This document shows, piece by piece, positions 12,620-24,152 of a stretch of 64,000 nt of DNA (position 1 is its first letter; each line of letters opens with the position of its first letter). The notes beneath the pieces are model-generated. The model worked only from the letters and a program-made list of their open reading frames with translations. It did not search any database and had not been told where the DNA came from. The DNA is from Neoechinorhynchus agilis (Eukaryota > Acanthocephala): contig CM121341.1 of the NCBI GenBank assembly GCA_051530055.1, positions 4,278,001 through 4,342,000 on the forward strand, given 5' to 3'. The translations under genes and the position numbers were made by a program.

Positions 12620-15600
12620 TAGTTGGTTGTGCTCTTTCCTTCGATTCAGTTACTATTTAAAAATGACTGAGCAGCAGGAAAGAAGGAATGAAGGTATTAG
12701 TTCGCGATTTGTGCGGTTTGAAGGAGCGTTCTATGAGGGTGGGTAACATGGGGAGCGAATTGCGGCGGATAGGACATCAGGCATTTGCTCTGCTTTGTGA
12801 AAATTGCTAGGAGTGTTTTTTCATGGATAGAAAATCGGCAGAGCAAATTTTGGCAGCTCTCTTATGGAAAACTTCTAGCTTGCGTAGCTGTGATTTGGAG
12901 AGATTGCAGAATGTGGGGTAGCCGTACGTTATGGAAGGGAGAATGTAAGCTAGATAAAATTTCGCTAGATCTGCCGGGATCACCCCCAAACGACGAAGGT
13001 ACGTCTTGAAATTATGATTTCTGAGGGCTAAAGAGACGTGGGAATGCCATTTTAGGTCTTGTTGGAACTGGAGGCCATTCGAAGGTTAGCGACGCGTTTT
13101 ATGGCATTTGGTAGATATGATTGTGTGTGGAATGACGGGTTTCCTTTAAGAGCCGGGATCATCTCAGACGATTTCGAGAAATTGATCGATAATTTCATGC
13201 CGTCGTAGAAATCTGTAATGTTTAAGATTTCAGCCAGGGTAACAGACGGTGACCTGTTTGCCGGTGCAATGGTGGCTAGGGTTATATCGTCGGCATAAAG
13301 AAATAGACGGGTTTCGCTCGAGAGGGGTTTGAGTCTGTTAAGAAAGATGTTGAAGAGGAGTGGGGAGAGGATGGCTCCTTGGGGGACACCTTTTGATAGA
13401 AGCATGGTCCTTGAGGTGGCGGCGTTGCATTTTATGTATTGCGCTCAATTTGTCAAATATGAAAAGATCCATCGAATTTGCCAAGTATCCAGTCCGAAAT
13501 CGGAACAGACTTCGATAAGCTTGTGATCTTCCACAGAGTCGAACGCTTTCGATAGATCAAATTGGATAAGGTGTGAGACGAGGGAAGGTTTGGAATTAAT
13601 ATTTTGGATGAGCGCGGCATAAATGCAGAGTAGAGCATCTGTGGCTGAATATTTAGAGCGAAATCCAATGGAGCTTAAAGCATTTTTCAAAGACTTTGGA
13701 GAGCGCGGGAAGGATGGAGATGGGACGAAAAGATGAGGAGGATACTGGAAGTCCATTTTTTGGTAATAAGGTTACCCTGGCCATCTTTAAACATGATGGA
13801 TAGATTTCCGATGCTAAACTGTAGTCAACTGGTCAATGATTTCCGGTATGATAAAACGAACAGCCCAGTTAGGAATGTCCGAATGTGGGGATCCGTTGCG
13901 CGGCAGTTTCTTGAGATGTTGAAACACTTCGAGGGAGGAAACCAGTGGGGTAACTTCGAAGAGTCCATATTTTGTGTATTAGTTTCAAGTTGGATGTCAC
14001 CGTCGTTTGGTGAGCATAGCTTTGCGTTGATGGAATCGAGGGTCGCCTTTAATTCAGAGGTTGACAGATATGCGAAGGTTCAGGGTTCCGTAGCCCAAGG
14101 GAACTTTTGATTGTATGTCACCAATGTGCGTTTCTCGTGGAGCGAATTATGGACGAGAGATATTCTTAGCGGGCATTCATTATTTTTATAGAAAGCGTGC
14201 ATTGTAGGCGTGGGAAATCGGGTGAATTTTTATGGTAAGCGGCAATGGTTTGTTGTTGGAGTAGCTTCAGAGTAGGACTGAGCCAGGGCGGGTCACGGTT
14301 AGTGATTTTAACAAATTTCTTGGGGATGCAAGCGGATAAGCAATACCGAATCGCCGAAGTGAGGTCGGACATCGTAACAGAAGGGTCTTGTGCATTACGA
14401 ATAGGGATAAAGGGAGCCACAGATTTGAACATTTCTACGAATTTGAAGATGTGATGATCCCGTTTGTCCCACAGGGGAACTGCTGGATATTTGATACGAG
14501 GAGGTGGGCTAGAAGAGGAGACGAGGACGCAGGAGTGATCTGAGTTGGCGAGTGGTGGTAGTTTAGTAGCGATTGTGCAGGCTTGTATTTTGGAGAACAC
14601 TTTCTCGGGGCGGGATTTTTGCCGTGCAGGAAATTTGGCGAGTTGATGCAGGTCAGAGAGTGGCGTAAACGGAAAAAGGTTGTTAAAGTCGTCTGCAATG
14701 AGGAAGTGGTGTGAATTGTTGTTGTTGAACAGATCCATCAGTGTTTCTATTTGGGCTTCTGCGACCGAGGGGCGAGAATCGGAAGGACGGGAGACGCCTG
14801 CGACAGAGAACTCTCGAAGGCCGTTTCTTAAGTGGGTGGAGAGATGAATGGTAATGAACTCAAGGTCGGGATGTTGTAGGGAACCTATGCGGGATACTGA
14901 ATAAGGCAGTAGAGTGCGAAAAGATTGAGATTCCTCCCCCTGTTCCGTCTTCGAGATAAGAGTGAAACGCTGAGATCCCGGGCAGGATTGCGGAGTCCTT
15001 GTTCCTAAGGGTAACCCATGTTTCGGTTATTATTATGATATCCGCATTGGTGCTTACTGACATACTTATAACCTCATCGAGTTTGGGAAGGAGGCTGCGA
15101 GCATTTGAGTAAAGTATCCTAGGAAAGTATATTTTCTTCTAGGATTGAGGCGATGATTTAGCTATCGCGGACGTTTAAGGGCTGGATATTTCGTTAGTAT
15201 CCGGTAAAATGCTACTGGAGTTGGTATGTTTGTGGAAAATTCCAGAAAGAGGGTTGGGGTTATTTGCATGATTTCTTGGAAGTGGTGTAGATTGTTCGAG
15301 GTATGATCAGTATGTGGGCATTCTGGGATTCCAGAAATGAAGACGCTGCAGGCAGGGGAGTGATGAAGTGGGACAATTCGAGGCGAGCGAGGTGGGCGAG
15401 TCAGGGCTGAGGGAGGCGTGATACATCTCTGAACCGGGGGATTTGTCCTATTTCGGTTCGAGGATTTGGAGTGTCCGGACATTGAGAGCACGTCAAGAGT
15501 GTCATCCTTTGCAATGGTCAATTGGATGAAGGATAAAGCTGATTCGATTGTTTGTGGCGAATTTTGTTCGGGAGGAGGGGCCGATTCAGCGTCCGGTACA

Positions 15601-15850
15601 GTAATGATAATGTCGGATTCGGCTTGAGTTCGAAGTTGCGGTTTCATGCATATTTCAGTGATTGAGTGTTTAGGGTTTAATTTCGAGAAGATCCTTTCGC
15701 AACAGAACCCACACATGAAGTCTGCAGTAGGATTCTGCGGGATTGTGCCGGAGAGGAGGGTGATTATTGTACAGTCCGGGCTTGAACACGAAATACGTTT
15801 TGTGTTTAGTTTGTTGGATTTTCTGACCGTTTTACAAACTGACGAACGCG
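12620..15850 (-). mobile_element. LINE C (APE-type non-LTR retrotransposon), decayed, minus
   Basis: Read on the minus strand, in order: ORF1 with an N-terminal zinc finger (RISCSSPDC ... CGFCCERI, 15850-15640) and an RNA-binding-like region with FISGIPE (about 15330); APE endonuclease pieces (TETWVTL near 15020; IADDFNNLF near 14690; ANSDHSCVL near 14540); reverse transcriptase with QFDLSKAFDSV (about 13560), GVPQGAILSPLLFNIFLN (about 13380) and FLYADDITLAT (about 13290); and the C-terminal segment ILPSITYGYPTF (about 12890). The reading frame is broken into at least five pieces, so the copy is dead. The same family recurs at 34560-38305, 52560-53940 and 58930-60820. Organisation (zinc-finger ORF1, APE, RT) fits the Jockey/CR1 group; the clade is not determined. 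Confidence 0.85.
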
Positions 15851-16865
15851 GATGAAGGATAAACTGGGAAAATTAGACGAGACGTTGAAAGCCTCTTTCG
15901 AGAAAATTTTAAATACTCAGCTGTCGGACGAGGCCTAACGTCAAGCGTCCTTGCCTGTCGTCCGGCGGTTTAGTTATCCGAAATGCAGCCGTTATTTCTC
16001 TGCCAGCCTCTTATTTAGAATCGTATGAAGCAGGCGGCAAAGTAGCTAAATCCGTTCTTGGTGAGAATTCCACCTTGGATGAAGATTTCGTGGAGGCGCT
16101 TAATATTTGGTGTGGAGATTCAGGCAGCGAGCAAGTACCCGTCAGTGGTTGCAAACAATCAGTTTAGGACTTTACCCCTGGTAGCGAGAATTCATAACTC
16201 TTTGATTTCAGATTCTGGTGTTTGGATCAACCCTCTCCCAATCGCTTCTGTGGGTATCCATCTCTCAGACAAGACAGTAAGGATTGCAATGTCCCTGATA
16301 CTTGGGGTACAGATGGGCACATCTCATCGCTGAAGTAGCGGAGCGACCGTGGAACCATCGGGACGAAATGGTCTCGTCTGTCGGGAATCAGGCGGAAAAT
16401 ACTCACGACGTGCCGAAATGAACGCAATTCCGAGTCGTGCCCTGAATACTGTGAATGCGCCAAACATCCGAGAGCCCAGCAATCTTTGCCGACTCGATGG
16501 CTGTATACCGGACGGTGTCACAGTATTCCCTTGGCGAGGGGAGGCAAATGCCTAGACTATTAAACCAAGAAGAGCAGCAACCGCCGCTGAGGACGCAAAA
16601 AGACCAAATACAGGAACTCGGGTGAAAATGATTATTTCGTTCTTTTTGGCATCGAGAAACTCTGGTCATTTGGTACCGCGGCACAGTACCTGGTCAATAA
16701 ATTGTCCAAGAAACATGGACGAATCACTGGCGATCCGAAGGCAGGAGCATTCCTCCTCCAAAACAAAAGCCTGGTTGTGCAACGGGAAGGAACGCTGCAT
16801 TCGCCCTTTCGACCGTTACACCAGGACGCAGCTGAGTGATCCAGAGCGGTGGTGTGAATGATTTC
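15850..16865 (+). mobile_element. LINE B, C-terminal part with endonuclease region
   Basis: Homologous to the C-terminal half of LINE A: TLKASFEKILNTQLSD (near 15870), DKTVRIAMSL (16270), EPSGRNGLVCRESGG (CCHC region, 16350), then NLCRLDGCIPDGVTVFPW, which is the PD motif of the restriction-like endonuclease, and the C-terminal end at about 16845. Frames are interrupted several times. The left edge is fused to the LINE C 5' end; the same fusion recurs at 38309-39560, so this junction has been duplicated. The element's 3' end abuts the downstream flank of a PCI gene. Confidence 0.8.
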
Positions 16866-17119
16866 ATTTCAGCTAATAGATTGAATTTGATTAATAATGG
16901 AAAAGTTTGACATTATATTTGATTCATTTTCTAATGCATAATGCAATATTTCCTTTATTTTTACAAGAGGTAATTTTTTGGGTTAACACAATCACTTGGA
17001 ATTTGCTTTTCGATTTCAATGAGTTAATTTTAATGCATGTTTTTTTATTAAGACACCCAAATTTCACTAATTATAAAACGAGCACATTTATTTCTTAAGC
17101 TTAAAACTAACCAAAGCGT

Positions 17120-17557
17120 TCAATCGAGACAAGTACGCACCACCATTCCATTTTCGTCAAACTTTCCAGTCAGTTGTTTGTTTGCAATGAGTTCTTCAAT
17201 GAGTCTTTTTGTTTCCTCTACGGACGTCTGCAATGCGTTAGCGACGATTTCAATTGACACTTTGTAATGTATTCTAAAGTATCGTTCCAAAAAAACTCTT
17301 TTGGCACTGTCCACGAAATCTTTCAGTTTTGGTGCCAGTGTTTCGTCCGACTTTATGAATTCGACAGATTCAGCCAAGTATTTACCAGCTTCTTTAAAAT
17401 CGAATTGAACGAATATACAAATAAAGAAATGATGGATGGGATCGTTTCTAAATGCGATCCTTCGTTGCTTGTGGTGATAAAAGTCCGCTACTGTGTTGAT
17501 AAGATCAAAATTCTGACCACATTGAATCATTGCATCGATTGCGTATTCGACAGTCAT
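17120..17557 (-). CDS. PCI-domain mini-gene, eIF3e-like, copy 1
   Basis: 145 residues starting MTVEYAIDAM. The segment DPIHHFFICIFVQFDFKEA, then FVDSAKRVFLERYFRIH, then VEETKRLIEELI and GKFDENGMVV aligns with the PCI/winged-helix part of human eIF3e (DPITEFVECLYVNFDFDGA, FIENARLFIFETFCRIH, PEEAERWIVNLI, AKIDSKLGHVVM). In eIF3e this region docks the subunit in the eIF3 complex. The N-terminal two thirds of eIF3e and its C-terminal tail are absent. An upstream extension to 17644 begins at TTG and runs through the promoter, so I start at the ATG. The promoter contains ATTGG and TATATAAG, as in the other copies. Function is unknown; a competitor or regulator of eIF3 is inference only. Confidence 0.8.
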   Translation of the reverse strand: MTVEYAIDAMIQCGQNFDLINTVADFYHHKQRRIAFRNDPIHHFFICIFVQFDFKEAGKYLAESVEFIKSDETLAPKLKDFVDSAKRVFLERYFRIHYKVSIEIVANALQTSVEETKRLIEELIANKQLTGKFDENGMVVRTCLD

Positions 17558-17879
17558 TTTTGGACAGAACTGATAGTGATTGAGAGTAAAAGTTTGAACC
17601 GAGAGTCGACTTATATACTGGGTTTCCTTAGTCTTCGCAGCCAATCAGAGTTCAGGATTTCACTTGTTGGGTTGCACATTGCCAAAAACCGGAAATTCCC
17701 ACCAATACCCGCAGCGAATTTTTGAATTTCCAGGCATGGCATCGCTGCGGGTATTGGTGGGAATATCCGGTTTTTGGCAATGTGCAACCCAACAAGGGAA
17801 ATCCTGAACTCTGATTGGCTGCGAAGACTAACGAAACCCAGTATATAAGTCAACTCTCGGTTCAAACTTTTATAATCCT

Positions 17880-18318
17880 TGAAACTGTCGAAATGCGCAA
17901 TCGATGCAATGATTCAATGTGGGCAGAATTTTGATCTTATCAACACGATAGCAGACTTTTATCACCATCAGCAACGAAGGATCGCATCCAATAACGATCC
18001 CATCCATCATTTCTTTATTTGTATATTCGTTCAATTCGATTTTAAAGAAGCTGGTAAATATTTAGCAGAATCTGTCGAATTTATAAAGTCGGACGAAACG
18101 CTGGCACCAAAACTCAAAGATTTCGTGGACAATGCAAAAGAGTTTTTTGGAACGTGCACTTTTAAGAATACGTAAAAGTGTCAATTGAAATCATCGCTAA
18201 CGCAATGCAGACGTCCGTAGAGGAAACAAAAAGTCTCATAGAAAAACTCATTGCAAACAAACAACTGACTGGAAAGTTTGACGAAAATGGAATGGTGGTG
18301 CGTACTTGTCTCGATTGA
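17880..18318 (+). pseudogene. PCI mini-gene copy 2, damaged
   Basis: Mirror copy of the gene at 17120-17557. The normal start region is deleted (the bases between the leader and GCAATCGATGC are reduced) and a frameshift after FVDNAKEFF near 18140 removes the RYFRIH segment. The remaining sequence is still recognisable to the normal stop at 18316-18318. Promoter elements (ATTGG, TATATAAG) upstream are retained. Confidence 0.8.
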
Positions 18319-18524
18319 ACGCTTTGGTTAGTTTTAAGCTTAAGAAATAAATGTGCTCGTTTTATGATAAGTGGAATTCGGGTGTCTTAATAAAAAAAAC
18401 ATGCATTAAAATTAACTCATTGAAATCGAAAAGTGAATTTCAAGTGATTGTATTAACATAAAAAATTACCTCCTGTAAAAATAAAAGAAATATTTTTTTC
18501 TATCATAAATTTGGTTGTGGACAA

Positions 18525-19370
18525 TTTATCTTGCTGCGCGGCAGGAGGAACGCTGCATCCGTCCTTTCGACCGTTACATCAAGATGGTGGCTGAGCGATA
18601 CCAGAGCGGTATTGTGAATGATTTTTGCTCCGAGATTAAGTGAACCTTTATAAGATAAGGTTGCCGTTTGTCAAAAAAACTTGAAAACAACTAAAAAACT
18701 GCCAGTTTTTAGCTGGTTATCAGCTTTCGATTTCCGAAGCACCCATAAAATTCGAAAACGATCATAAACTTTAATTTCACTTGTTCGTTCGTCTAAGTCC
18801 GGTGAATCTACGGTCCATGAAGTCGCTCGCCCCTATGCAGTTCAACTATAAATTACGGTTGTGATAACTTTCAAAAAAGGAAAAAAGAGGTAACTTAAAA
18901 AGTTGTCTTTAATATGGGACTTTCTCATGTCCAGCAGGTCACTTTTTGGCCGACTCGCGATTTATTTAGACGTCGAGAGTCGTACAAAGAAAGGTTGAGC
19001 CGTGCTTATTTTCATGTAAGTTATAAATCGAACTATTTAAATTATATAAAACCTCGTTGCAATAATTGTATTTATATCTTTGTTATATAACATCTCAACG
19101 GCTGAGCGTTCGAAATAATGTTTGCTCAAAGTGAGATTTCCTCAAAAATTAGGGAATAATTCGAAGAAGATACGCCTGAATATCTAGGAATCTGACGTAC
19201 AGTTTCAACATCTTATCAACTAAAGTTCGTTAAAGTACCTACAAATGTTAAAATAGTTTCTAAGACAAGAAGAAAATACATGCACTTTTAATTTGGATTC
19301 TCAAAGGCTTAAAAATGGGTCTTTCGATCCACATTTAATACTAATTAAATTTCTGCAAGTGAAAATGATT
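18525..19370. other. Intergenic: short LINE B 3' remnant, then no feature
   Basis: About 18530-18640 matches the last 110 bp of LINE B (GGAACGCTGCATCCG...CCTTTCGACCG, GAGCGGTATTGTGAATGATTT). From 18640 to 19370 I recognise no gene, repeat or RNA; the sequence is AT-rich. Confidence 0.5.
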
Positions 19371-20152
19371 TTATCGGTTGCATTCACTTTCGTCTAGCTG
19401 TTCATTTGATTTAACATCCCAGCTTAAGTCGCTCCAGCAATAAGCGCAAATGGCCTTTGAAACTCCTTTAAGATACAACTGCTGAAATTCAAGCATCTTG
19501 ATGTTCGCCACACTTAATAGTTTCATACTCAAGACATCCAATGGATAAGTCCGAGAAATATATAAGCAGGAAAGTCTCCAAGTGTACTTAAGAGCCAGTG
19601 TGACCAACTCATCGCACCGAATATCGCATGTTCCTCGAGACGAATAGCCGCGTCCACCCCAAGGAGGACTAAGAAAAACCAGATCAAAGCATTGGGAACG
19701 GAAAGGAGGATAATGGCAGTCAGCAAGAACCAAATCGACTGTTTTTTCGGTTTCATAAATAGAAGCATTGTGCTTGGCGTATTCGAGAGCGACTGGATCG
19801 TGGTCGATGCCAATAGTGAAGTATCGGTTTGCGAAATGGATTGCATTTCCACCAACTCCACAGTACATGTCGAGACATAATGCACCTTCTTGGAATTGTC
19901 GTGGAATCGCTGATTCAGCGATCTGCTTCGCTACGAACTCCGGCGTCACCGAAAAGAAATCAATATCGTCCCGCATTTTAATACCGCTGTCGAATTGAGT
20001 AAAAAGGTTGTATTTATTCGCATAAGGAGGTTTAGTTGCTTTTGGGCAAGAATCAGGTATCGAGATTGGACAATTCGTATTGTAATCCGTTGGATCTCAC
20101 CAAAAAAGTCAGAAACTGTTTCAAAAACTTTGACTCCTTCCCGAAATCCCAT
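19371..20152 (-). CDS. TGS1: Trimethylguanosine synthase 1 catalytic protein
   Basis: Converts the 7-methylguanosine cap of snRNAs, snoRNAs and, in trans-splicing animals, SL RNA to 2,2,7-trimethylguanosine. Proposed exons 20152-20101 and 20038-19371 with a 62-nt GT-AG intron, giving 239 residues. The first exon is an inference, supported by a frame-preserving join that yields KYNLFTQFDSGIKM, the family segment just before the methyltransferase core (human KYWAQRYRLFSRFDEGIKL). Core motifs seen: DFFSVTPEFVAKQIA, SAM site LDMYCGVGGNAIHFA, IDHDP, and the cap-binding FLSPPWGGRGYSS. It lacks the long N-terminal extension of vertebrate TGS1 and is essentially the catalytic domain. A compact TGS1 is consistent with, but does not prove, SL trans-splicing in this organism. 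Confidence 0.92.
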
Positions 20153-20346
20153 TTTCGAATGCGTATTTATGGGGTTTACTTTGACTCTGATATCTCGTAA
20201 GAGGTTAGCAATCCAAAGTTCACGAAAATCGTAAAAAGCGCTCTAAAGTTCGATACAAACTGAAAAAATCTTAATTTTTAGGCGAAAACCACGAATAAAA
20301 GTGAATTTCAACATTACTTCGTTTTGGGTGCGTTCGAATGAAAAGA

Positions 20347-20727
20347 TCAACCTGTCTGTAAACAAAGATGAGATCCACTTTCATATTTCTCCATTAACTT
20401 TACAGTATTTTTGATATAACTAATAAATTTTCTTCGATTGTGAAGCGAATATCCCTCTTGTTCCAAAACATCCAATCCTTCTCCAGCTGATAATTTCCGC
20501 TTTTCATTTAATAATGAATCAGAGCCGTTTGCTTGATTTTCTATATCAAACAAATGATATTCCTTCAATCTCGCAATAATGTACTCGTAAATATTCATTT
20601 CTGGGTGCAAATAATTAAACTGAATAGGTCCCTTGTGATGGGAAAAGAATCTACGTGGTACAAAGGCTTTCGTGAAAGATAAGCTCAAATCGTTGTCGAA
20701 CGTAACATTCATAATGCAATAGGTCAT
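20347..20727 (-). CDS. Hypothetical protein, 126 aa
   Basis: Begins with ATG directly after TTTTCAGAAA, a good splice-acceptor context, so it may be a trans-spliced first exon or an internal exon. The product is soluble and charged, contains LHPEMNIYEYIIARLKEYHLF and ends with NRRKFISYIKN followed by a short tail. I do not recognise a family. A faint resemblance of the SAGE...NRRKF.SYIK end to the U11/U12 25K ubiquitin-like fold is too weak to use. It lies 195 bp upstream of TGS1 on the same strand, so co-transcription is possible. Confidence 0.5.
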   Translation of the reverse strand: MTYCIMNVTFDNDLSLSFTKAFVPRRFFSHHKGPIQFNYLHPEMNIYEYIIARLKEYHLFDIENQANGSDSLLNEKRKLSAGEGLDVLEQEGYSLHNRRKFISYIKNTVKLMEKYESGSHLCLQTG

Positions 20728-21029
20728 TTTCTGAAAATAAGGAATAAATATATTAAACCAGCATTTGTATCAACTATCAAACGTCCAAAAAAACAGCAAT
20801 AAAAAGACTTTGAATTAATTATTATGATGGAATTCAAAAAAAAGGTTTTTTTATTTGGAAAGCAATTGCCCGAGAGCCTACACAGGGCTTTAATTTTTCT
20901 CAATTTCTCTCTATTTTGGAACCAGTGATTGCGCTACAAAGTGAATCGTTAAGCGATTTAACCTTTGTGGTGATCCAGATAGAAATTCAATTTTTAGTGT
21001 TTAATGGGCGACTTATTATTGTAATGTCA

Positions 21030-22320
21030 ACTACAAGGAAAATTTATTCAGCGTATCCGCGTCGGAGGATAAACGTCGCAAACAAAAATCCTTTAGAAAC
21101 CCAGCCCAATCTTGAGGCAATGAGTCAATGTGCCTGAAAAATCCTTGAATAAAAAGTGGCTTATGTTCGGGAGGGCGACCTCTAGAATAAAAAACAAGGC
21201 TGGCGATAGCCCAAGTTTTCCATAGAGTTCTTACATTATTAAAATTCAGCCCCAATTTGCATTCGATTTTGCTACTTTTAGAAGTTTTTTCATTTGAGTA
21301 ATGTCTGTCCTAGGGGACAAATTGACTGTGATCGTGTGTCCGAGAATACGCAGCTTATTGGGCATAAAAGAGTTGTTCGATACGGATTGAGAATTGTTGG
21401 ATAAAAGTGAATAAAAGAATAGTTTGAAGTCTGCGTATTCGGCTTGAGCGGCGTTTAATGATCAATTTTGTTTTCATTAAATTAAGAGAAAGGTTCATGT
21501 GAGGTAGTATGGTGTTTAGATACTTTATGGATTGTTCGATTAAAAGTTTCAGCCTGGCTGCCCTATGAGATTTCATCACAAAACTGGTTTCATCTGCATA
21601 ACAAATCATAGATGCATTAATTTTGAACAATGTATTGAGAAGAAAAAAAGGAATAAAGTGGCGATCCTCGTGGAACATCGTTAAGAAGGTAATAAAACGT
21701 CTTACCAGTATCATCATTTTAATAAAAAGCTTTCGAGAAAAGCTTAGGTTATGTGGAACACTGAAAAATTCCAACATTTCAACGACGAAGCTTAGGGAGA
21801 TTTTGAAAGTGCACGTAGAGGGTACGCATCGTCGCCAAAGTTCGAATAAATATCAGCCCACGCTGAGTGAACAGACTCAGCCTTTCAAAAAACCATTGGC
21901 AGCATTTGGATATGCAGTTGTGCTCCAAGACGAAAAGATTAAGTTTTTGCGCTAGAGCACGTTCGTAGATGGTGACCAATGGGGTTTGAAAAAAGACCGG
22001 GCGGATGTTTTTTCCCATTTTTAACCAAGAAGATGCGCCGTGAAATATTTATATCCCGACAGGCATACGGGGAACACTACAACATCAATTTTGGTATGGC
22101 AGAGAGAAGCATTTGGTTCCTGAAGTGCTGCTGGATGAGGAAATTTTGGGATTAAGGAACCAAACTTTGGCAATATCATTCTGAGTCAAATCAGAGCAGT
22201 TACGGATTGATCTGCGAAATGTGATCGGCGGTGTGATGCCTTTAGAGCAAGAGGAGGCATGAAAATCAAAGATAGAAGTTAGTATCTGGTCCAAAGTGGA
22301 GGTTTTTAACCAGGAGGTTA
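21030..22320 (-). mobile_element. LINE D fragment, reverse transcriptase part, minus
   Basis: Pieces of an APE-type LINE reverse transcriptase on the minus strand: pre-RT block (LDQILTSIFDFHASS, about 22280), RT start block RPVFFQTPLVTIYERALAQK (about 22000), the catalytic box MICYADETSFVM (about 21600), and the end block FYSRGRPPEHK (about 21180). The same blocks appear in the plus-strand LINE D at 22400-26705, including KRGRAPEQRF near its end. It is fragmented and non-functional. It stands head-to-head with the next LINE D. Confidence 0.75.
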
Positions 22321-23659
22321 GCTCTGATTTCCAATTAATGAATTTCTTACTCGAAATCGTATTCTACCACTTCGAAAAAAAGGCGCCGCCGAACGCCGTT
22401 TGTTGTCTACAGCGAGCTGGCCAGTATTGACTGGAAAGTATTTTGGATTCAAACCTGCAAGGGTCGCGATGCGCGCTAAAATTGATAAAAATTGCGCTCT
22501 ACGTTCAGAAAGGAATATACTTGAAGGCAAACTTCGGGATTCTCCGGGTACCCCGGATCGAAAGGTAGTGATTGATCAAGGTTTGTTTCGGTTTAATGAC
22601 TCTAACTCCGGTTTTGATGGAGTTTTGGGATCACTACTTTCTCAATGTCAGGTGGATGATCATAAGCAACCGGTTGTGATGGAGACAAAAGTTCGGCCCG
22701 CAAAAGTAGTTATGTCCTTCGTCCTGTAAGGAAAGAGGATTACATAGTGATAATCAAAAATGAAGACCTTTCATCAAAAGAAAGTAGGATCAAAACAGTC
22801 ATCAAAGATTTTGGAAAGTCGTTCCCTATGGATTGTAAAATATTTAAAAAAGTTTCTCCAATCAATTCTCGCAAAAAATTGTGCTTTTCTCCGAGAAATT
22901 CAAAAGAGCTTTCATTAAATATTTAACCGAAAAAGAAATTCCTCACTCGGATCTATCAAGGAATTGCAATGTACTCTTGCTCAATCCGCCTCCCGAGGTA
23001 GATGAAAAACGTAAAATTTTTATGAAAGATACGCTTGGAATTAATTTTATTAAGTATCTGTTTAAACTTAATAGCCAATTCCCATACGCAATTCTCGGGC
23101 AAACGGACATTGACAACGCAAGTAGAAGAGATAGTACCTCTACTGGTTTTTGTTTATTTCATATAACTTTTGCCGTTTTCAAGAACCCGATAGTCGAGTA
23201 CATTTTGTACCGTGAGAATGAGGTAAACTGTACCCATTGCAGTAGAGAGCATTTGTCCAATCAATGTCCCAATAAATCCAGTAGGAAAGTTGTGAATTGC
23301 GGGATGAATCATAAAGCGTATGATCCTAGATGCGGTGAGGCGAAATATTAAAAAAATCATGAATAGTAGCAAAAATAAAATTTCAGCTTCTGCTATAGTG
23401 ACTTGTAAATTAATTTTTAAAGAACAAGCTCAAATACATGAGATGAAGAGGGTTGTCTCTGATTTGGAATGTCTAAAGAGAGAAAATAGTACGTTGAAAG
23501 AGGAATTGAAAATATGTCAGAATGTTAACAAGGAACTGTAAATCATCAAACTCAAAAATATTGAGCTTAAGAGCTTATTAAGAAATTTGATTACGGCACT
23601 GAAAAACACATTTTTAATTTGAAAAATATAAAATAAAATGTGTTTGACAAATTCTTGTT

Positions 23660-24065
23660 TAATTCTTGTCTTCAAATGTTATGTTTGTTCGGCAGCTTCC
23701 TTGATGGCCGCGGCATTGCTGCGTTGGATTGCCGCGCTGATTCGCTGCAACAGGAAGCTGCTGGATCGCATATCGCCGGTGGCATGTTTTAGCATCCCTC
23801 CCAGTCGTGAGAGGAAATAATCGGCTTCTTTTCCGAGACATCCCAGTGTTTCCACCGCAATCGGGATGAAAATATATTGATGCCCATCGAGCGAGGAGTA
23901 CTTCTGCTGCTTCTTTTCCTCGCTGAAGCTGGCGACTGCTCCCGCCTTTGAGGTGGCATCCCGTAAGTGGGATGCTGCGAGCGTGTTGGAGCAGGTGAAA
24001 TCCAAAACCAGTATTTTCCCGGAGCACCATGGGAGGAGAGTCGCTCCATCAGGGCGTTTACCTCG
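23660..24065 (-). mobile_element. Restriction-like-endonuclease LINE, C-terminal fragment
   Basis: Minus-strand reading gives LLPWCSGKILVLDFTCSN, LAASHLRDATSKAG, FIPIAVETLGCLGK and SSFLLQRISAAIQRSNAAA, colinear with the LINE A C-terminus (VFPWSRGRCLIWDATCVDS, LAASNLRDASSGAG, FVPFAVETLGAFK, RSFLVQNISLAIQRGNAAS). It differs enough from A and B to be a third family. It is GC-richer than its surroundings and interrupts LINE D, so it inserted later than that element. Confidence 0.8.
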
Positions 24066-24152
24066 TCGATAGGAGAGATAAATGAAATTAAGATTTTATT
24101 GGATATTTCGATCCACTATCTCGGATATTCTTCAGCGATTGTTCGCAAGTGT
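24064..24152 (+). repeat. Dispersed repeat fragment shared with 3843-3957
   Basis: About 90 bp matching the minus strand at 3843-3957, conserved at the peptide level (GEINEIK...LLDISIHYLG). It starts exactly at the edge of the inserted LINE fragment at 23660-24065. Confidence 0.5.

Larger units (their letters stand above)
16955..18493. repeat. Palindrome 1 carrying a PCI gene pair
   Basis: Two arms of about 760 bp in inverted orientation, left arm ending GCAGCGA at 17717 and right arm starting TCGCTGC at 17742, around a 24-bp asymmetric centre (17718-17741). Each arm holds one head-to-head copy of the 145-codon PCI gene with its promoter and 3' flank. The right arm is more damaged. Confidence 0.9.

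Noticed and set aside
15646-15855. 69-codon plus-strand ORF (and its twin at 38295) as a gene
   Set aside because: The opposite strand encodes the LINE C ORF1 zinc finger; the plus ORF is its shadow.
17558-17644. N-terminal extension of the PCI gene (AAKTKETQYISRL...) in several copies
   Set aside because: It starts at TTG, runs through the CCAAT and TATA boxes, and the leader sequence is conserved as DNA; the ATG at MTVEY is the better start.
20347-20727. U11/U12 25K snRNP protein assignment
   Set aside because: Only the last 30 residues show a weak resemblance; the rest does not align.
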